Source: Scalesia atractyloides
Lineage: Eukaryota > Streptophyta > Magnoliopsida > Asterales > Asteraceae
DNA length: 64,000 nucleotides
Assembly (NCBI GenBank): GCA_947069175.1
Contig: CAMTDV010000003.1
Location: 82,561,978 to 82,625,977 of the forward strand
Reading direction: 5' to 3'
A program made the translations under genes and the position numbers. The notes under the pieces are model-generated. The model did no database searches. It saw nothing but the letters and a program-made list of their open reading frames with translations, and was not told the origin of the DNA. Shown here piece after piece: positions 1 to 11,991 of this stretch (its first letter is position 1; each line of letters opens with the position of its first letter).

Positions 1-2249
1 ATTGATTAATGGTGGATGTAAGTGTGTGTGCAAAATATATGTGTATTAAATAGATTTGAATGCAAGTATATTGATATTTTATGGATGCAAGTGTATTAAT
101 ATTTTATAAACACTTGATATTGGGATTCCCTAAATAGCATACAATGTATGAAGCATGCCTTATGGCTTAAATTTCTTTTAAAGTATATAAGAAAAAGTTC
201 CTACGGATATTATATGGTCGATTAAACAAATCCTTATCTTGATGAAGATAAATATGATATAATTAAACGAATATGATATAATTGTCTTAATAAATATTTA
301 TTTAAAGTACAACACAAATGGTAGATGTTTAGTTGAGTAAGGCAACAAAAATGACCTATAATTGTCTCATTAAAAACAATGTTAAAACAATGTGGTAAGA
401 TAAAATACTTGCTAAAGGAAAAAAGAATGACGTATAATATTATCCTTCACTTTATTATTATTGTTGTTATTGTATTCTTTTTTCTTTCAAACCTTCTCAT
501 TTTATGCTTTCATAACAAAATAATAAACCTTACTATATATACATATGACACAAACAAATAATAATTATAAAATAAACAACTTTAACTCGGAACTACTAAA
601 AATACTTATAAACAGAGCTTACAATTTTACATATAAGTTAACTCACCGATACCTAAAACCCAAAACACCAATATAAAGAAACGACTCTTAGAATTTTTGA
701 TTTTATTATATAACCTAATAAATAGTTTGTGGTTGAGCCAACTCATACGGTTATGTAGCTCTTGTGGGCATGTGGATACAATTTGATGTACGAGTTTGTG
801 GATTGCATGTAGGTATACATGCATGCATGATGATTGTTGGTAGATGACTAGATGAGATGAGCACTTGTGGGGTGTTTAAATTTTTCTCGCACGTGCCGAC
901 GAGCTTTTGTTAATCAAGCCAATTTAAAATAGGAAAAGTCATGTCATTATACTCTAGTGATATTTATGGATGTGATAAAGGTTTAGAGAGTAATAGGTTC
1001 TAGGTTTGATTTTTACAATGGGGTTTTCTCAAATTTGTTGGGTTTCCTTCTGAATTGGTGTATAGGCATTATTGCCAAGTGAATATGGATATAATCGGAA
1101 GGTTCCGCTGGTGGTACAATGATACTCTAGTGGTACATCAGTGATCCAAATTTGTCGTTAAAAATAGGAAGGCAAGTAGTTATAAAATTGTACGATTTAA
1201 TTAAATCCTTTTTATATAAATGCTAGATGTATTTTGATATTCTAACTCGTTATTCTAAGAAAATTATATAGATAACTAGAGAATGAAAGAAAAACTTTAA
1301 AAAATGAGAGAAATCTTTTGAGGGACTTGTATTTTTATATTCTAACAAAAGCATGTAACATATGTTAATAGAAGTTGATTACAAAACAATTATAACTCGT
1401 TATTCTAACAATAATACTGACTGCACTAATATTCTAGTTGCTAATTTATTAATTATATTTCATTGCCACTAATAACTATAGTTCCTTGCAAACAAAAACA
1501 TTCACAATAACAATTTGGTCGTTATAAAACACATAACGAATTCTGAGAGACTATGATAAAAGATATCTCGTATAAAGCGAAGATCAGTTCTTAAGGTCAC
1601 TGTATTCTAATAAACCTTAACCCATGATAATGTGACTAAGAAAAATGCGGCCTTAATATTGTCCCACCAAAAGTAGGATGACCAAGAAAAGATAAACGTA
1701 ACTCATGAAACATATACATAACTCAACAAAATTTTGTGGTGCTATACACTAAGATGCGATAGTTAGCTTCAGTACTTAATCAAGTAATCGTATGTTGTTC
1801 TTGAAGCTCCAACTCATAAAAAGATAAACGTAACTCTTGAAACATAGACATGTATCAGATACACACAATGTGAATGATACACCTTGAGCACATAATGGAT
1901 GTTTGGTGGCCCTAAGCGGCCGCCTAAGTTGAACATGAAGATGGGCCGGCCTTGAGCAGGGAATACGACCAATGATGTTTAGGCTACATTTGGTGGAGGA
2001 CTAGCAATTGTTATTTCATCAATAGACCATAACGTAAAAGCACATAACAAACATAGTTACACTTACATAGCTTATGTTATGGAAAGTTAACTTTCACAAG
2101 ACCACATACAACAATAACAAGTTTTAGGATCAATCTTTGGTGAGAAAGATGAAGCACAAAATGAACAAGTGACGAATCAAATGTAGTGTGGGCGGTATCA
2201 CTAGAGTTTAGCATTCATGAATTAACTTGTTTACATTTAACACATGAGA
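1..2249. other. AT-rich intergenic DNA, no gene seen
   Basis: I see no convincing coding region in this stretch. Open frames are short (65 residues or fewer), have biased composition and resemble no family I recognise. A GC-richer patch near 1910-1960 stands out from the AT-rich background but forms no recognisable feature. Confidence 0.5.
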
Positions 2250-2751
2250 TAGTGGTGTACAAATAACGTATTTTTAATAACTGGTTCTGGTTATTTTATC
2301 GGTTTCGGTTTCTTGTTTTAAAGGTTGGAAACGGTTAGTATTATAACCGCTTCAGTTCAGGTTTGGGTTATTTGATGAAAAAAAAACCCATACCCTATGT
2401 GACCGGTTTCGGGTAGGGTTCGATTCCGGTTATTAAGAAACCGGGTATTAAAATACCCTATTTTTCAGGTTTTTATATACCCTATTTCCGAGTTTTTAGC
2501 ACCATAATTTTCAGGTTTTATAATTTATTACCCAATGTTCTCGTCATTTTGTTTATTATTATTAAATATGCATTGTATAATGTAAAAATAAATAAAATGA
2601 ATACACTAACATAAATTTAAAAGATAGATATTAGAATCGTGCATTGGGTATAGCCGAGGCCCAATAAATGCCTGGTACTGAGGTACTCTGGCAGCCAATT
2701 TAATATTTTATCAAGCCCAAGCATTTTATTAACCCAACTAGAGATGGGCAT

Positions 2752-2945
2752 AAAAACCGGTTCCGAACCCGAACCGGTAGAATCGAACTGGAACCGGTTC
2801 CAGTTCCTACCCGACATTAAGTAGAACCGGTTCCGGGTTCAAAATACCCGTTGGTTCCAACCCGGTTCCACAATTTTACCATTTGAATCGGGTAGTAACC
2901 GGTTCCTACCCGTACCCGGTTCCTACCGTTGGAACCGGTTCCTGA
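2752..2945. repeat. Left subterminal ACCGGTTCC repeat cluster of the inner hAT
   Basis: Many degenerate copies of the palindromic unit GGAACCGGTTCC and of ACCCGGTTCC are packed behind the left TIR. Subterminal short repeats in hAT elements commonly bind transposase; that role is inferred here. Confidence 0.7.
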
Positions 2946-3080
2946 CCTCTAACGATGAAACAAGCGGGATCCACTTATAACCATGTTGAATGTCGTTAGA
3001 GACGAGACCGATAGACAACAAAGGGGTAGTGAACCAACAAGTGAACTTGGGAGATATAAAAAAATCAGTATTCGCTTACT

Positions 3081-3500
3081 ATGACCACCGAGGAGTATAG
3101 GAAATTTGATGTTTTGGCATGGTGGAAATCGAAAGAATCCGAATACCCGATTCTAGCCATCATGGCTCGTGATATACTAACGGTCCAAGCTTCCACGGTA
3201 GCTTCGGAAAGTGTGTTTTCTCTTAGTGGCAAGGTTTTGTCAATTAGAAGAACAAGACTAACTCCGGAATCGCTAGAGATGGCAATATGCTTAAAGGACC
3301 ATTTGGATGCCGTTGATCGTGTTCAACATAAAACTAGTCTAGAAGATGAAGTTGAGTTAGAGCATAAAATTGTTGACGAAGAGGAGGACGAAGAAGTGGA
3401 GACTAACGATTCGGACGACGATTGTACCGAGGTACCCGCACCTAAGAGAAACTCATCGGAAAGTGTTGCACCTGCCGCTAGTAAACGATCAAAGAAATAG
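3081..3500 (+). pseudogene. hAT transposase C-terminal dimerisation fragment
   Basis: The 139-residue frame begins with a sequence typical of the end of a plant hAT transposase. A WWK motif at about residues 14-16 is followed by the hAT dimerisation core, in which ASTVASESVFSLSGKVLS and RRTRLTPESLEM are recognisable at about residues 36-68. A strongly acidic tail (about 90-115) and a basic end follow. The BED zinc finger and the catalytic DDE/RNase H-like part are absent. Upstream sequence in the same frame (2950-3080) still resembles transposase but has stops, so the ATG at 3081 is a chance start. It cannot make an active transposase. Confidence 0.85.
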
Positions 3501-3723
3501 AATCTTACTAGAACCGGTTCTGAGTAATTTTTTATTTTATTTTTTTGTAACCGGTTAATTTTTTTTATATATTGTAACTGATTAATTTGTTTTTTAATTT
3601 TAACCGATTATTGTTACTATTTTTATTTATCAATGTAACTAATAATAAAAATCAAACATAACAAACACAATAGAAAGAAACATTACACAAACTTTATTAA
3701 AACACCAACGATAACATTTATCA

Positions 3724-4112
3724 GGAACCGGTAAGTAGGAAGGGGTTTATATAAAAAAAAACGATTTTTTAATCAGGAACCGGTTCCAACGGTAACATTT
3801 TATCAGGAACCGGTTCTGAACAGTAAAAGTCAGGTTTTTACTGTCAGGAACCGGTTCTGAACAGTAAAAGTCAGGTTTTTACTGTCAGGAACTGATTCTG
3901 AACACTATCAGGAACCGGTTCCGCACCATACCCGGTTCCACACCATACCCGGTTCCATAATACCCGTACCCGGTTCTACACGGTTCCATATTCTTGGGTG
4001 TGAACCCGGGTAGGAACCGGACCCGGTTCCACACCATACCCGGTTCCAATGACATCCAAGCAGAACCGGTTCCGGGTTGGAACCGGTTCCGGGTTGGAAC
4101 CGGTTCCGGGTA
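3724..4112. repeat. Right subterminal ACCGGTTCC repeat cluster of the inner hAT
   Basis: The palindrome GGAACCGGTTCC and close variants recur many times. A directly repeated block at about 3780-3890 reads AGGAACCGGTTCTGAACAGT followed by AAAGTCAGG. The right cluster is longer than the left one. Antisense open frames here (3885-4163) are translations of the repeat, not genes. Confidence 0.75.
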
Positions 4113-4374
4113 ATAATAAAACCCGATTATGCCCATCTCTAAACCCAACGTAGAGGGGCACATAACCGGTTTTTTTACCTGAACACCGGTTTTTTAAAGC
4201 TTTGTTTTTGAAAAAGTCGTTTCATACCTAGCCCAAAACCAGTTACATTGGGCATAGATTTTTCGGATTATAATTGGAACCGGGTATAAGAATCCTGTTT
4301 TTTCTCTAAAATTTAACACTCGGAATCGAAATCGGAACCGGATATTAAAAATACCTGATGTTTGCACATAACTC

Positions 4375-5298
4375 AACGTGTCATACTCTCAAGCCTCAAT
4401 CATGTGTTTAAAAATTTGTTGATGTTTAATTATTGATATTGCAAATATATATTTGTAAATTTTGAGATGCAAATGAGCCGAGTGACTAGAAAAAAAGCTT
4501 GAAACGAGTCGAGCTTAAATAAGTTTTTATAATCAACCACAAAAGGCAAGGGGTCCATTCTTGCTTTTTCTCTCTTGATTATAATAATTGCAATGGAAGC
4601 TCTTAACGTAGCAACATCAAAAGCGTTCTCATCGAGTGTTCTTCAATATATTAAGGTATTATTGCACCCACTAACGGACCTATTCCGTCCCTCTTTTACA
4701 TTGATGTTATATTTCTCGGTAATGGTCGACAACCAATATGCTCAACAGTTGGGATTTATACATGGGTTAGAAAAAACTTGAATACAACAGAAGACGTTGT
4801 ACGAACCATTCCTGACCCTCCCAAGAAGATAACACATTCATTTCACGTTGTAGAAAATTGCATTGATATGAGCAGGGTGGGTGAGTCACACTCTGGGGCC
4901 CTTTTTCCGGAGGCACTAAATTAAAATATATTTTTTTAAGTATAAAACCAAGAAATATATTGGACCCTGTATATAAAATATTAAAACCTCAAAATTTATT
5001 GTGCCTTCTTTTTCAACCATTAAAACCACATAACTTATTTGTTGGATGCAAATAAAGATGACTGATCTATTAACCAAATACATAACAATAATTACATTTA
5101 TCATCATTTAAAAAGATATGAGCCACAACAGCAACATACACAACTCAGTCACAACCCACTGCCCACCAACTGCCACCACTACTGATGGCCGTCAACCACC
5201 ACGAACCTTCATTGACCACCACGAACTTCACGCTATGTTTTCTTTTTCCCCCACTTCTTTAATTCCTACAATTTAGACCTAATTGATAATCGTTAATT
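4375..5298. other. Intergenic DNA, no gene seen
   Basis: A 68-residue open frame at 4575-4781 starts with MEALNVATSKAFSSS after an alternative ATG, but it matches no family I recognise and has no continuation in other frames. The rest is AT-rich. A CCACC-rich patch at about 5150-5230 is low complexity. Confidence 0.4.
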
Positions 5299-5540
5299 GT
5301 TAGAATTAAGTGTTTTGTTAAGCCCTAAATTGGATGTTTTGTTGAATGTTGAGTCTTAAATTGAGTGTTTAGCTGAATATCGAGCCCTAGTAGAATAATT
5401 TTTAGAATTGGGTGTTTTGTTAAGCCTTAAATTAGGTGTTTTGGTGAATGATGAGCCTTATTTTCTAATTGTTATTTGTTAGAATTGTGTGTTTTGATTA
5501 GCCCTAGCCCCAAAATTAGGTGTTTTGTTGAATGTTGAAC
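5299..5540 (+). repeat. Degenerate tandem repeat, about three units
   Basis: Three diverged copies share the order TTAGAATT..GTGTTTTG..TTAGCCCTA or TAAGCC, then AAATT.GGTGTTTTG.TGAATG.TGA. They start near 5299, 5402 and 5478. Spacing is uneven because of small insertions. There is no coding frame across it. Confidence 0.55.
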
Positions 5541-5845
5541 CCTGATTGTGTAATTGTTAATAGCTATCGAAATCTTAAAGAGTATAAACTGCAAAAATGT
5601 GATCAAAGAAATTGCTATCTAAATAAGATTGCTGGGAGAGCTTCATGAATTATCGGTTAGCTATTATGATATGTCTTTTTAATACTATAATTTTGCTATG
5701 TTTATTGTTATAACGTTAATTGGCTTTTTTTCTAAATTGGCTTATATAATTCGTTAGGACCTAAGGCCTTTATTTTTTTCTGAACATGATACTTTAGTCC
5801 TCGAGGCCGGCTTTGAACTCGAGACACCGTGAGACGACAACTAAG

Positions 5846-6300
5846 GTTGTTCATGAGCCGAGCCAGGTCACGCTCGAGCTCGATTATAAACCAAGTTGGC
5901 TTGGCTCGACTCGAATTTGAAACCGAGCTGAAAATCTAAGCTCGGGCTCGGCTTGGTTTGGCTCGATTTTAACACGAAAAATTAATACATAGCCCTCAAA
6001 TTCAGTAGTGTAATATATTATTCAATAGTTTAAAAGAACATATCCAAAATAAGTTCAACTTGATATATTACAAGCGAAAATCAAGTTCAACACTACAAAA
6101 TAAGTTTTAAATTTCGACGAAACACAACATTAGTTCATTAGCAATATAATTAACCTTCAAATATGTCATAAATATCAAATTACACTGCAAAATGCATTTA
6201 AATAATAATCACTCTTTTTTGTAAAATATTATAATGTATAGTTTGACTTATCAAGTGAGCTTTGTCCAAACAAGCTTCCATGAGCTTTTTCACAATTGAT
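5846..6300. mobile_element. Probable hAT-like MITE rich in GAGCTCG motifs
   Basis: The left part begins GTTGTTCATGAGCCGAGCC and continues with many GAGCTCGA/GGCTCG motifs. The right part ends with CATGAGCTTTTTCACAA, which pairs loosely with the left end. The same motif style occurs in the better-defined element at 29259-30112. No target duplication was found, so edges are approximate. Confidence 0.4.
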
Positions 6301-6675
6301 GATATCCATTACACGAAAATTAACACACCAGAATATCCAGGGGCCCGGTTCAGATCTCCTCTAATCGCCCCAATCAAAAACCCGACCCGGTCGGTGGTGC
6401 GACAAGAGTAGGGAGACGCCGGCCAGAAATAACACAAAGGACGGATTCCTATAGCAATTGGTATGTTGATACATTTACATTCTGTGTGTATCTTGTGCAA
6501 TCGACTAAAAAAGTCAATCAATTTATCGATTATTTGACCTAGACTTGTTGTTAATCAACTTATGCTTTGAATTTGGTTCTGTTTTTTGTTTTCCGATCCC
6601 TTTTATTTTAAACGCCATGGGTTCACTGTAATAAATTGAGAGCAAAATCAGCTTATTTCTTCTATGGATTGTAGT

Positions 6676-7192
6676 TAGGGCTGTAACCCAACTGAACCGA
6701 CAAGAGCCTTGTTCATGTTTGTTCGTTTGTTAAAGAGCGGTTTACAAACACATACCGAATGGAATATGCTTGTTCGTCTTCGTTCGTTAAGCAATAGAAC
6801 CTGTTCACGTACTGTTCAAATACACAAACCAACATATAACAATTTATAAAACGAAAAAAACAACATTCTTTATCCCGAACATTAGACATAGTCTAATTGT
6901 TAAGCACTTGGTATACCAATCATAAATATGATTATCCCAAAACAAAGGCACAAGTTAGACATAATAAGCATAAACATAATCATCCCAAAATAATGTTTCA
7001 GAGATCTAAGTTTCTAGTGACCGAACATAACGGCCATGAACAGACGTAAACGAACATATTCACTAACACAACTAAACGAACGCAACCTTTATTTGTGTTC
7101 GATTTAGTTAATCGAACGAAATTCCTTGTAAATAATGTAAACGAACTTCCCGCCGAATGGGTCGCTGAACATTCGGTTCATTTAGAACCCTA
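6676..7192. mobile_element. hAT MITE (GTTCGTTTA family), perfect 8-bp TSD
   Basis: This 517-bp element begins TAGGGCTGTAACCCAACTG and ends with the inverted counterpart CGGTTCATTTAGAACCCTA. It is flanked by identical 8-bp repeats ATTGTAGT (6668-6675 and 7193-7200). The interior is made of GTTCGTTTA/AACGAACATAA motifs and codes for nothing. It lies just downstream of the CslA stop codon. Confidence 0.85.
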
Positions 7193-7543
7193 ATTGTAGT
7201 TGTTGATTTGCGCTTGTTAGTCTGAACTATCATTGTGAATTGTGATAGCATCTGGTAAACTACAATACGATAAGCTTTATTCACTTACATTGTAGTCTTA
7301 ATGTCTGATATATAGTCTTAATATCTGATAACAAACATCTTTATTCGGATTACATGCTAATGATATAACTAATTACACCACCATCTGTATCTGTGCTCTT
7401 CACTCGCTTTTCTTGTGTTCTTTAAACCATAGACACTTATTCTAGCACTTTTACAGTTCCCTTTAGCCTTATAACAAACATAAACACTAATATTCTGATA
7501 GATAGACACAAATATGTAAAACTTAATCAACCGTCGCGCTTCT

Positions 7544-10500
7544 TTAGTTGGGGACAGTTATGCCTACATACCCAACTCCCACAACGAAGAACGCAGTCGA
7601 TTGCAGTAACAGATAAATAAACATGTGATCTTTCCCGAAGATAATGTCGTAGCACGCTACATATAGCAGGAACAAGCCCATCAACAGCTCCGAGAAAAGA
7701 AGCCTGTTAATTATTAGCATTATGCAAATGATAAAAATGATAATTAATCAAAACTTGTTGAGTAAATTACCTTTCGAAAAGGCGCGGTCGTGGTCGCTTT
7801 GGTGGCCTGACATTGCTTTTCTGCTTTGTGGCGTTTCCGAGTTTTTCCGTCACGACCCACTCGTTGACCCGGTTTGCTCCTAAAAGTCCGATGATTGTCG
7901 CTTTGGATCGGTGAAACGACATGACGTTTTCAAACAGGATCCATAGTACAAGAAGATGCATTGACCTGTGTGAAGCAAGATGTAACTTTAGGTTGTTCTC
8001 TTTATCTTGGGATCCATTACTAGGCCTATAAATGGACCGAATGAACACGAAGAGTGGCATGTTCGTGTTCATTCATTTAACTTTAACCGAACACGAACAT
8101 ATAATCGAACACATTTTTATGTTCATGTTCGTTTATTAAGAAAATGAGCATGTTCGTGTTCATTTAAACGAACAGTTAACGAACATAAACAAACAAACTT
8201 AAACGACATAATTTAACAAACAATAAACAACACAATTAACATAATTGACTAAACATAAACGGACATAAAGTAATTGTTTTTATAAATTAGTGATTAATTA
8301 TCATAAATTCCATTGGAAAACCCATTTTTATTACTAGCAAACCAATTACCAAGTAGTTATATTAGTATAGTAGTTAGAAAGTTCCTTTAATGTCTAATAT
8401 GTATATAAATATAATTACTTATGTATTTAAACTGAAACGAACATAAACGGATGAACATTAACAAATATAAATTAACGAACATAAACAAAATTTCCCGCTG
8501 AACAAGTTCACGAAAAGTTCATGAACGTTCAGTTTGTTTACAGGCCTATTCATTACCTTAGGGTGCATGATGAGTTCAGAAGGGTGATCGTTGCTGGAAT
8601 ATATATGGCTATCGGTTTTGGAAGATGGACTTCTGGAACCATGATGCTTATCGGGATAATCACGCAGTAAAAGAAAAAGGTGACCCAGTGTGCTATTATC
8701 TTCCTTACTAAGAAGAACGCGTAGATGAGATGGAACTTCTTCCAAACGGATACCCTCTGCATCGTAAAGTAAGATAAATTCATTTATAATTGTTATTACT
8801 TATTAGTATAAAGAAAAGGTTTAAGCCATTTAGTTATACCTCACAAAAGATAATTTCTTTTGTCATTTTCCTGAACAAATTAGCTGGGCCGCATGACCAT
8901 CGATGCTGTTGATATCGGTAAGCCTTGAAGGTACTCGGGAGTTCGTTTTTGACCTGTGTAATAGAATATATTAGCTGTTTTTTCCTGTATATATATATAG
9001 GGTTAGGTAAAGTAAAAACTCCTACGAGTTGAGAGAACTTAGAGACTCGGTCAAAACGAAGGCTTTTTCAAAAAAAAAAAATCCTTAAAAAAATCAACTT
9101 TTCCAAAAAAAAAAAAGGTTTTTGTTGGTTTACACCACCGTAAAAAACTCTTACGGTGGGTGTAAATGCTGATCAGCGGCTTTTTACAATGCCGTAGAAA
9201 GGCTGAAAACACCGCTCAGATTTTTTTTATTTACAGTTTGTTTGTAACATTTTCATCTACGGGAAGTCGGAGTTCTCTAAGTTCTCACAACTTGGGGATG
9301 TTTTCTCTTGATCCGAAGCCTATATATTTATATTAATTGGGTTAATAAAAAATTAATATTATATATGTAACTCACATCTAAATCTCCAACAAAGACAAAT
9401 TTCCACCCCTTCAGACTGGCCCGAACTGCAAGATCCATGTCTTCTACAGTGGTTCTATCTTTCCAGCCACCGGCATCTTCAATTGCTTTTATACGCCAAA
9501 CACCAGCAGTTCCTTACACCATAGAAGTATAATTATTATTTATATAAAAAGATTCATGATAATTCTCTTTAAAGTTATTTGAGCAAAAAAATAAATAAAC
9601 TTTGAATTTTGGTTTACCGTTGAACCCAAAAAACTGACAAGTTGAAGAACCGACTTCTTGCTCAACAGTGAAATGATAGGCTAGTGACATCTCTTGGAGC
9701 CGAGTCATTATGCATTCATCAGCATTTACTATAAAGAACATGTATTAGTTAAAAACTCGTAACATAATATGAAAAACTGAAAATTAAACTGTAACAGGTG
9801 AGTGTATATCTTTTTGTAATTAAGCCTGTAAATGAACCAAACGAACATGAACATATAATCAAACACATTTTTTTGTTCATGTTCGTTTATTAAGAAAATA
9901 GGCATGTTCGTTCGTTTAAAACTTAAACGAACAGTTCACTAACGTAAACGAACATAAACAAACAATAAACAAAACAAATGAACAGAAATGAACATAATTG
10001 ACTAAACATAAACAAACATTAAGTAATTTTTTATATGAATTAGTGATTGATTACGATAAATTCCATTGCAGAACCCATATTTATGACTCGAAAGCCCAAT
10101 TGCCAGTTAGTTATATTTATATAAGTAGTTAGAAAGTTTCTTTTATGTTTAATATTCATATAAGTATAAGTACTTATGTATTTAAATGGAAACCAACATA
10201 AACAAATGTAAATAAACAAATAAATGTAAATAAACGAACAAAACGTGTGTTCATGTTCGTTCGTTTATTCAAACGTAAACGAACTTCCCGCCGAACAAGT
10301 TCACGAACGTTCGGTTCATTTACAGGCCTATGAAGAGAAATGAGAAACATAGTAAGTTTTACCAAATTTCCATCGAGCTTGTACTAAAGCAAGTTCTGGA
10401 TTTTCAAGGAGATAAGGTACAGTTCTCCAAAGAAAATCTTTATCCGGTTGGAAATCCGCATCAAATATGACCACAAACTCACAGTCCAACACATAATCTT

Positions 10501-11991
10501 TCGTTAATCCTTCACGAAGCGCACCCGCTTTGTAACCATTTCTGTTGTTTCTCGTTTCATATTTGACATTCACTCCTCTCTGTATCCACTTTTTGCACTC
10601 CATTTCCACCAATGTCTGTATACAACAACTAATTCAATTACTAAATGGATAATTTATCTTCCATCATTCGAGATTTTAATTTATGTGGTTGTTAATTTGT
10701 TACCCTTAGGACTTCATTGGTGGAGTCATCAAGAACCTGAACAACGAGACGATCCGATGGCCATGTAAGAGAACACACCGATCCAATCGAGAGCTTGTAG
10801 ACCTGATAAGAATGTGAGTTAGATTATTTGAAATGCATTTTTTAAGTTGTTTCTAATAATGTTTAGGGCTGCAAGCCTGCAACTGAACCCAACGAACACG
10901 GACAAGACCTTGTTCGTGTTCGTGTTCGTTTGTTAAGACATAGTTCATGAACACTTACGGAACAAGATTTTATGTTAATGTTCGTTTGATAAGAAAATGA
11001 AGGTGTTCGTGTTCGTTTGTGTTTGTTTGTTGATTTTTGGTAACGAACACAAACAGACACAAATTAATGTTCATGGACACAAATGAACACAAACAAGCGT
11101 TCATGAACATAATATATAATACACCAATACTTATTAAATATTTTATTTGTCGGAATTTTGACGTATTTAAATAAAATTTAAAATTTAAAACACTAATAAA
11201 CTATCGAACATAACCGAACACGTTACTGAACATTTACGAACATAAATGAACGAGCGCGGCCTTTGTTCATGTTCGTTCATTTAACTAAACGAACAGAATT
11301 GCTTGTTCATGTTCGTTCATTTATTAAACGAACGAACACAGACGAACTTCCCGCCAAACAGTTCACGAACTATTCGCTGAACGTTCGTTTGCAGCCCTAA
11401 TAATGTTTATTCTCTATGGAAAATCTAGATATGCAGGTCAGATATTCATTTGATGTTTATTTGGTAAGCCATCTTTCTTATGTTACCGGTCACCGTCAAA
11501 ATCAACAACAATATTGTCGATATAAACGAATTTGCTCACTTTCAATTCTTTATAAACTAAAATAACTTATGTAGTGAAATCTATGCACTGAAAAAACATA
11601 GTACATGTATTAAATCAAACATAAGTACCTCTTTTTCATTGAACATCGGTATTTGAACCAACACCATGGGGTAACGTCGGTTTTGTTCAAGATCTTCTTT
11701 CAACGCTTCCAGCTTATACTGAGTGTACTTCTTCTTTCCCGTAAACTTCACTAAAAGAAGCACGACAGTCATGTACACGCGTTCAATGAACATCATTATC
11801 GACATCGTCACACATATACAAATTGCAACCGTCAGTGGTGGGATCACCATCGAAACCCTCATATCCCGCCACATATCGGTGAAACTCCCGCTAAAATCGT
11901 ACGCTGATTTCACCTCCGGCTCGCCCCGAAACAAATTTCTCATGGTGAAGAGTACAGTGTACAGAGATTGTTTAGAGGAGAGTGCGTACAA
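7544..11991 (-). CDS. CSLA: CslA glucan/mannan synthase (glucomannan 4-beta-mannosyltransferase)
   Basis: Nine exons read on the minus strand: 11991-11629, 10802-10704, 10615-10363, 9728-9618, 9512-9376, 8953-8840, 8756-8557, 7965-7771 and 7703-7544. All junctions are GT-AG and in phase, giving 543 residues (family about 530). The first ATG was chosen; a second in-frame ATG at 11943 would shorten the protein by 16. The product is a Golgi family-2 glycosyltransferase that polymerises mannose or glucose from GDP-sugars into the mannan backbone of the wall. Visible are an N-terminal membrane segment (about 50-85), the NRNGYKAGAL block (about 178-187), the DD pair of VLDDST (about 146-147), DAD of IFDADFQP (206-208), the D of TVEDMD (about 300), QQHRW (336-340), and several C-terminal membrane helices from about residue 365. 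No residue expected for catalysis is missing. Introns 1, 3, 5 and 7 carry mobile elements. Which CslA paralogue it is cannot be settled by eye. Confidence 0.95.
8021..8548. mobile_element. hAT MITE in CslA intron 7, abutting the splice donor
   Basis: This 528-bp member of the GTTCGTTTA family has ends TAGGCCTATAAATG and CATTC..TTTACAGGCCTA. Flanking 8-bp repeats match at 7 of 8 positions: TCCATTAC (8013-8020) and TTCATTAC (8549-8556). On the gene's strand the second copy is GTAATGAA, the first eight bases of intron 7 immediately after exon 7. Confidence 0.85.
8998..9322. mobile_element. Foldback MITE in CslA intron 5
   Basis: The ends pair over about 50 bases with mismatches. The left side contains GAGTTGAGAGAACTTAGAGA and the right side, read inverted, AGTTGTGAGAACTTAGAGAA. 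Inside, 9126-9168 form a strong hairpin (TTTACACCACCGTAA pairing with TTACGGTGGGTGTAAA). The flanks are TA-rich, so a target duplication cannot be told. The superfamily is uncertain. Confidence 0.65.
9821..10330. mobile_element. hAT MITE in CslA intron 3
   Basis: This 510-bp copy of the GTTCGTTTA family has ends TAAGCCTGTAAATGAACC and the inverted GGTTCATTTACAGGCCTA. The right end lies about 32 bases from the splice donor of exon 3 at 10362. I found no matching 8-bp flank, so the target duplication has decayed or the left edge is off by a few bases. Confidence 0.75.
10864..11399. mobile_element. hAT MITE in CslA intron 1, perfect 8-bp TSD
   Basis: This 536-bp element has ends TAGGGCTGCAAGCC and GTTTGCAGCCCTA, flanked by identical ATAATGTT repeats (10856-10863 and 11400-11407). 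It is the same family as the copies at 6676, 8021 and 9821. It sits about 60 bases from the exon 2 acceptor. Confidence 0.85.

Larger units (their letters stand above)
2739..4141 (+). mobile_element. hAT element, 1.4 kb, with TIRs and 8-bp target duplication
   Basis: Both ends carry the perfect 13-bp inverted repeat TAGAGATGGGCAT, and the element is flanked by identical 8-bp direct repeats AACCCAAC at 2731-2738 and 4142-4149. An 8-bp duplication with a TAGAGATGGGC end is typical of plant hAT transposons. The interior keeps only a transposase C-terminus (3081-3500) and dense ACCGGTTCC subterminal repeats. The element is an internally deleted derivative that needed transposase from elsewhere. 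It lies inside the older element at 2250-4374. Confidence 0.9.
2250..4374. mobile_element. Outer hAT-like non-autonomous element, split by a second hAT
   Basis: The left edge reads TAGTGGTGTACAAA and runs into TATTTTTAATAACTGGTT. The right edge, read on the other strand, gives ATGTGCAAA followed by GTATTTTTAATATCCGGTT. About 35 bases therefore pair as imperfect inverted ends. Between them lie degenerate ACCGG-rich sequences with no coding capacity of their own, interrupted by the element at 2739-4141. hAT-type membership is inferred from the TAG..GTG..CAAA termini. No clear 8-bp target duplication remains, so the exact edges are approximate. Confidence 0.55.

Noticed and set aside
3885..4163. 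Antisense 92-residue frame rich in EPV/NRF
   Set aside because: It is the translation of the ACCGGTTCC repeat array of the hAT element and has no independent coding signal.
8458..8745. 95-residue antisense frame over CslA exon 7
   Set aside because: It overlaps exon 7 in the wrong frame; the true reading (KKFHLIYAFFLVRKIIAH) is a clear CslA segment.
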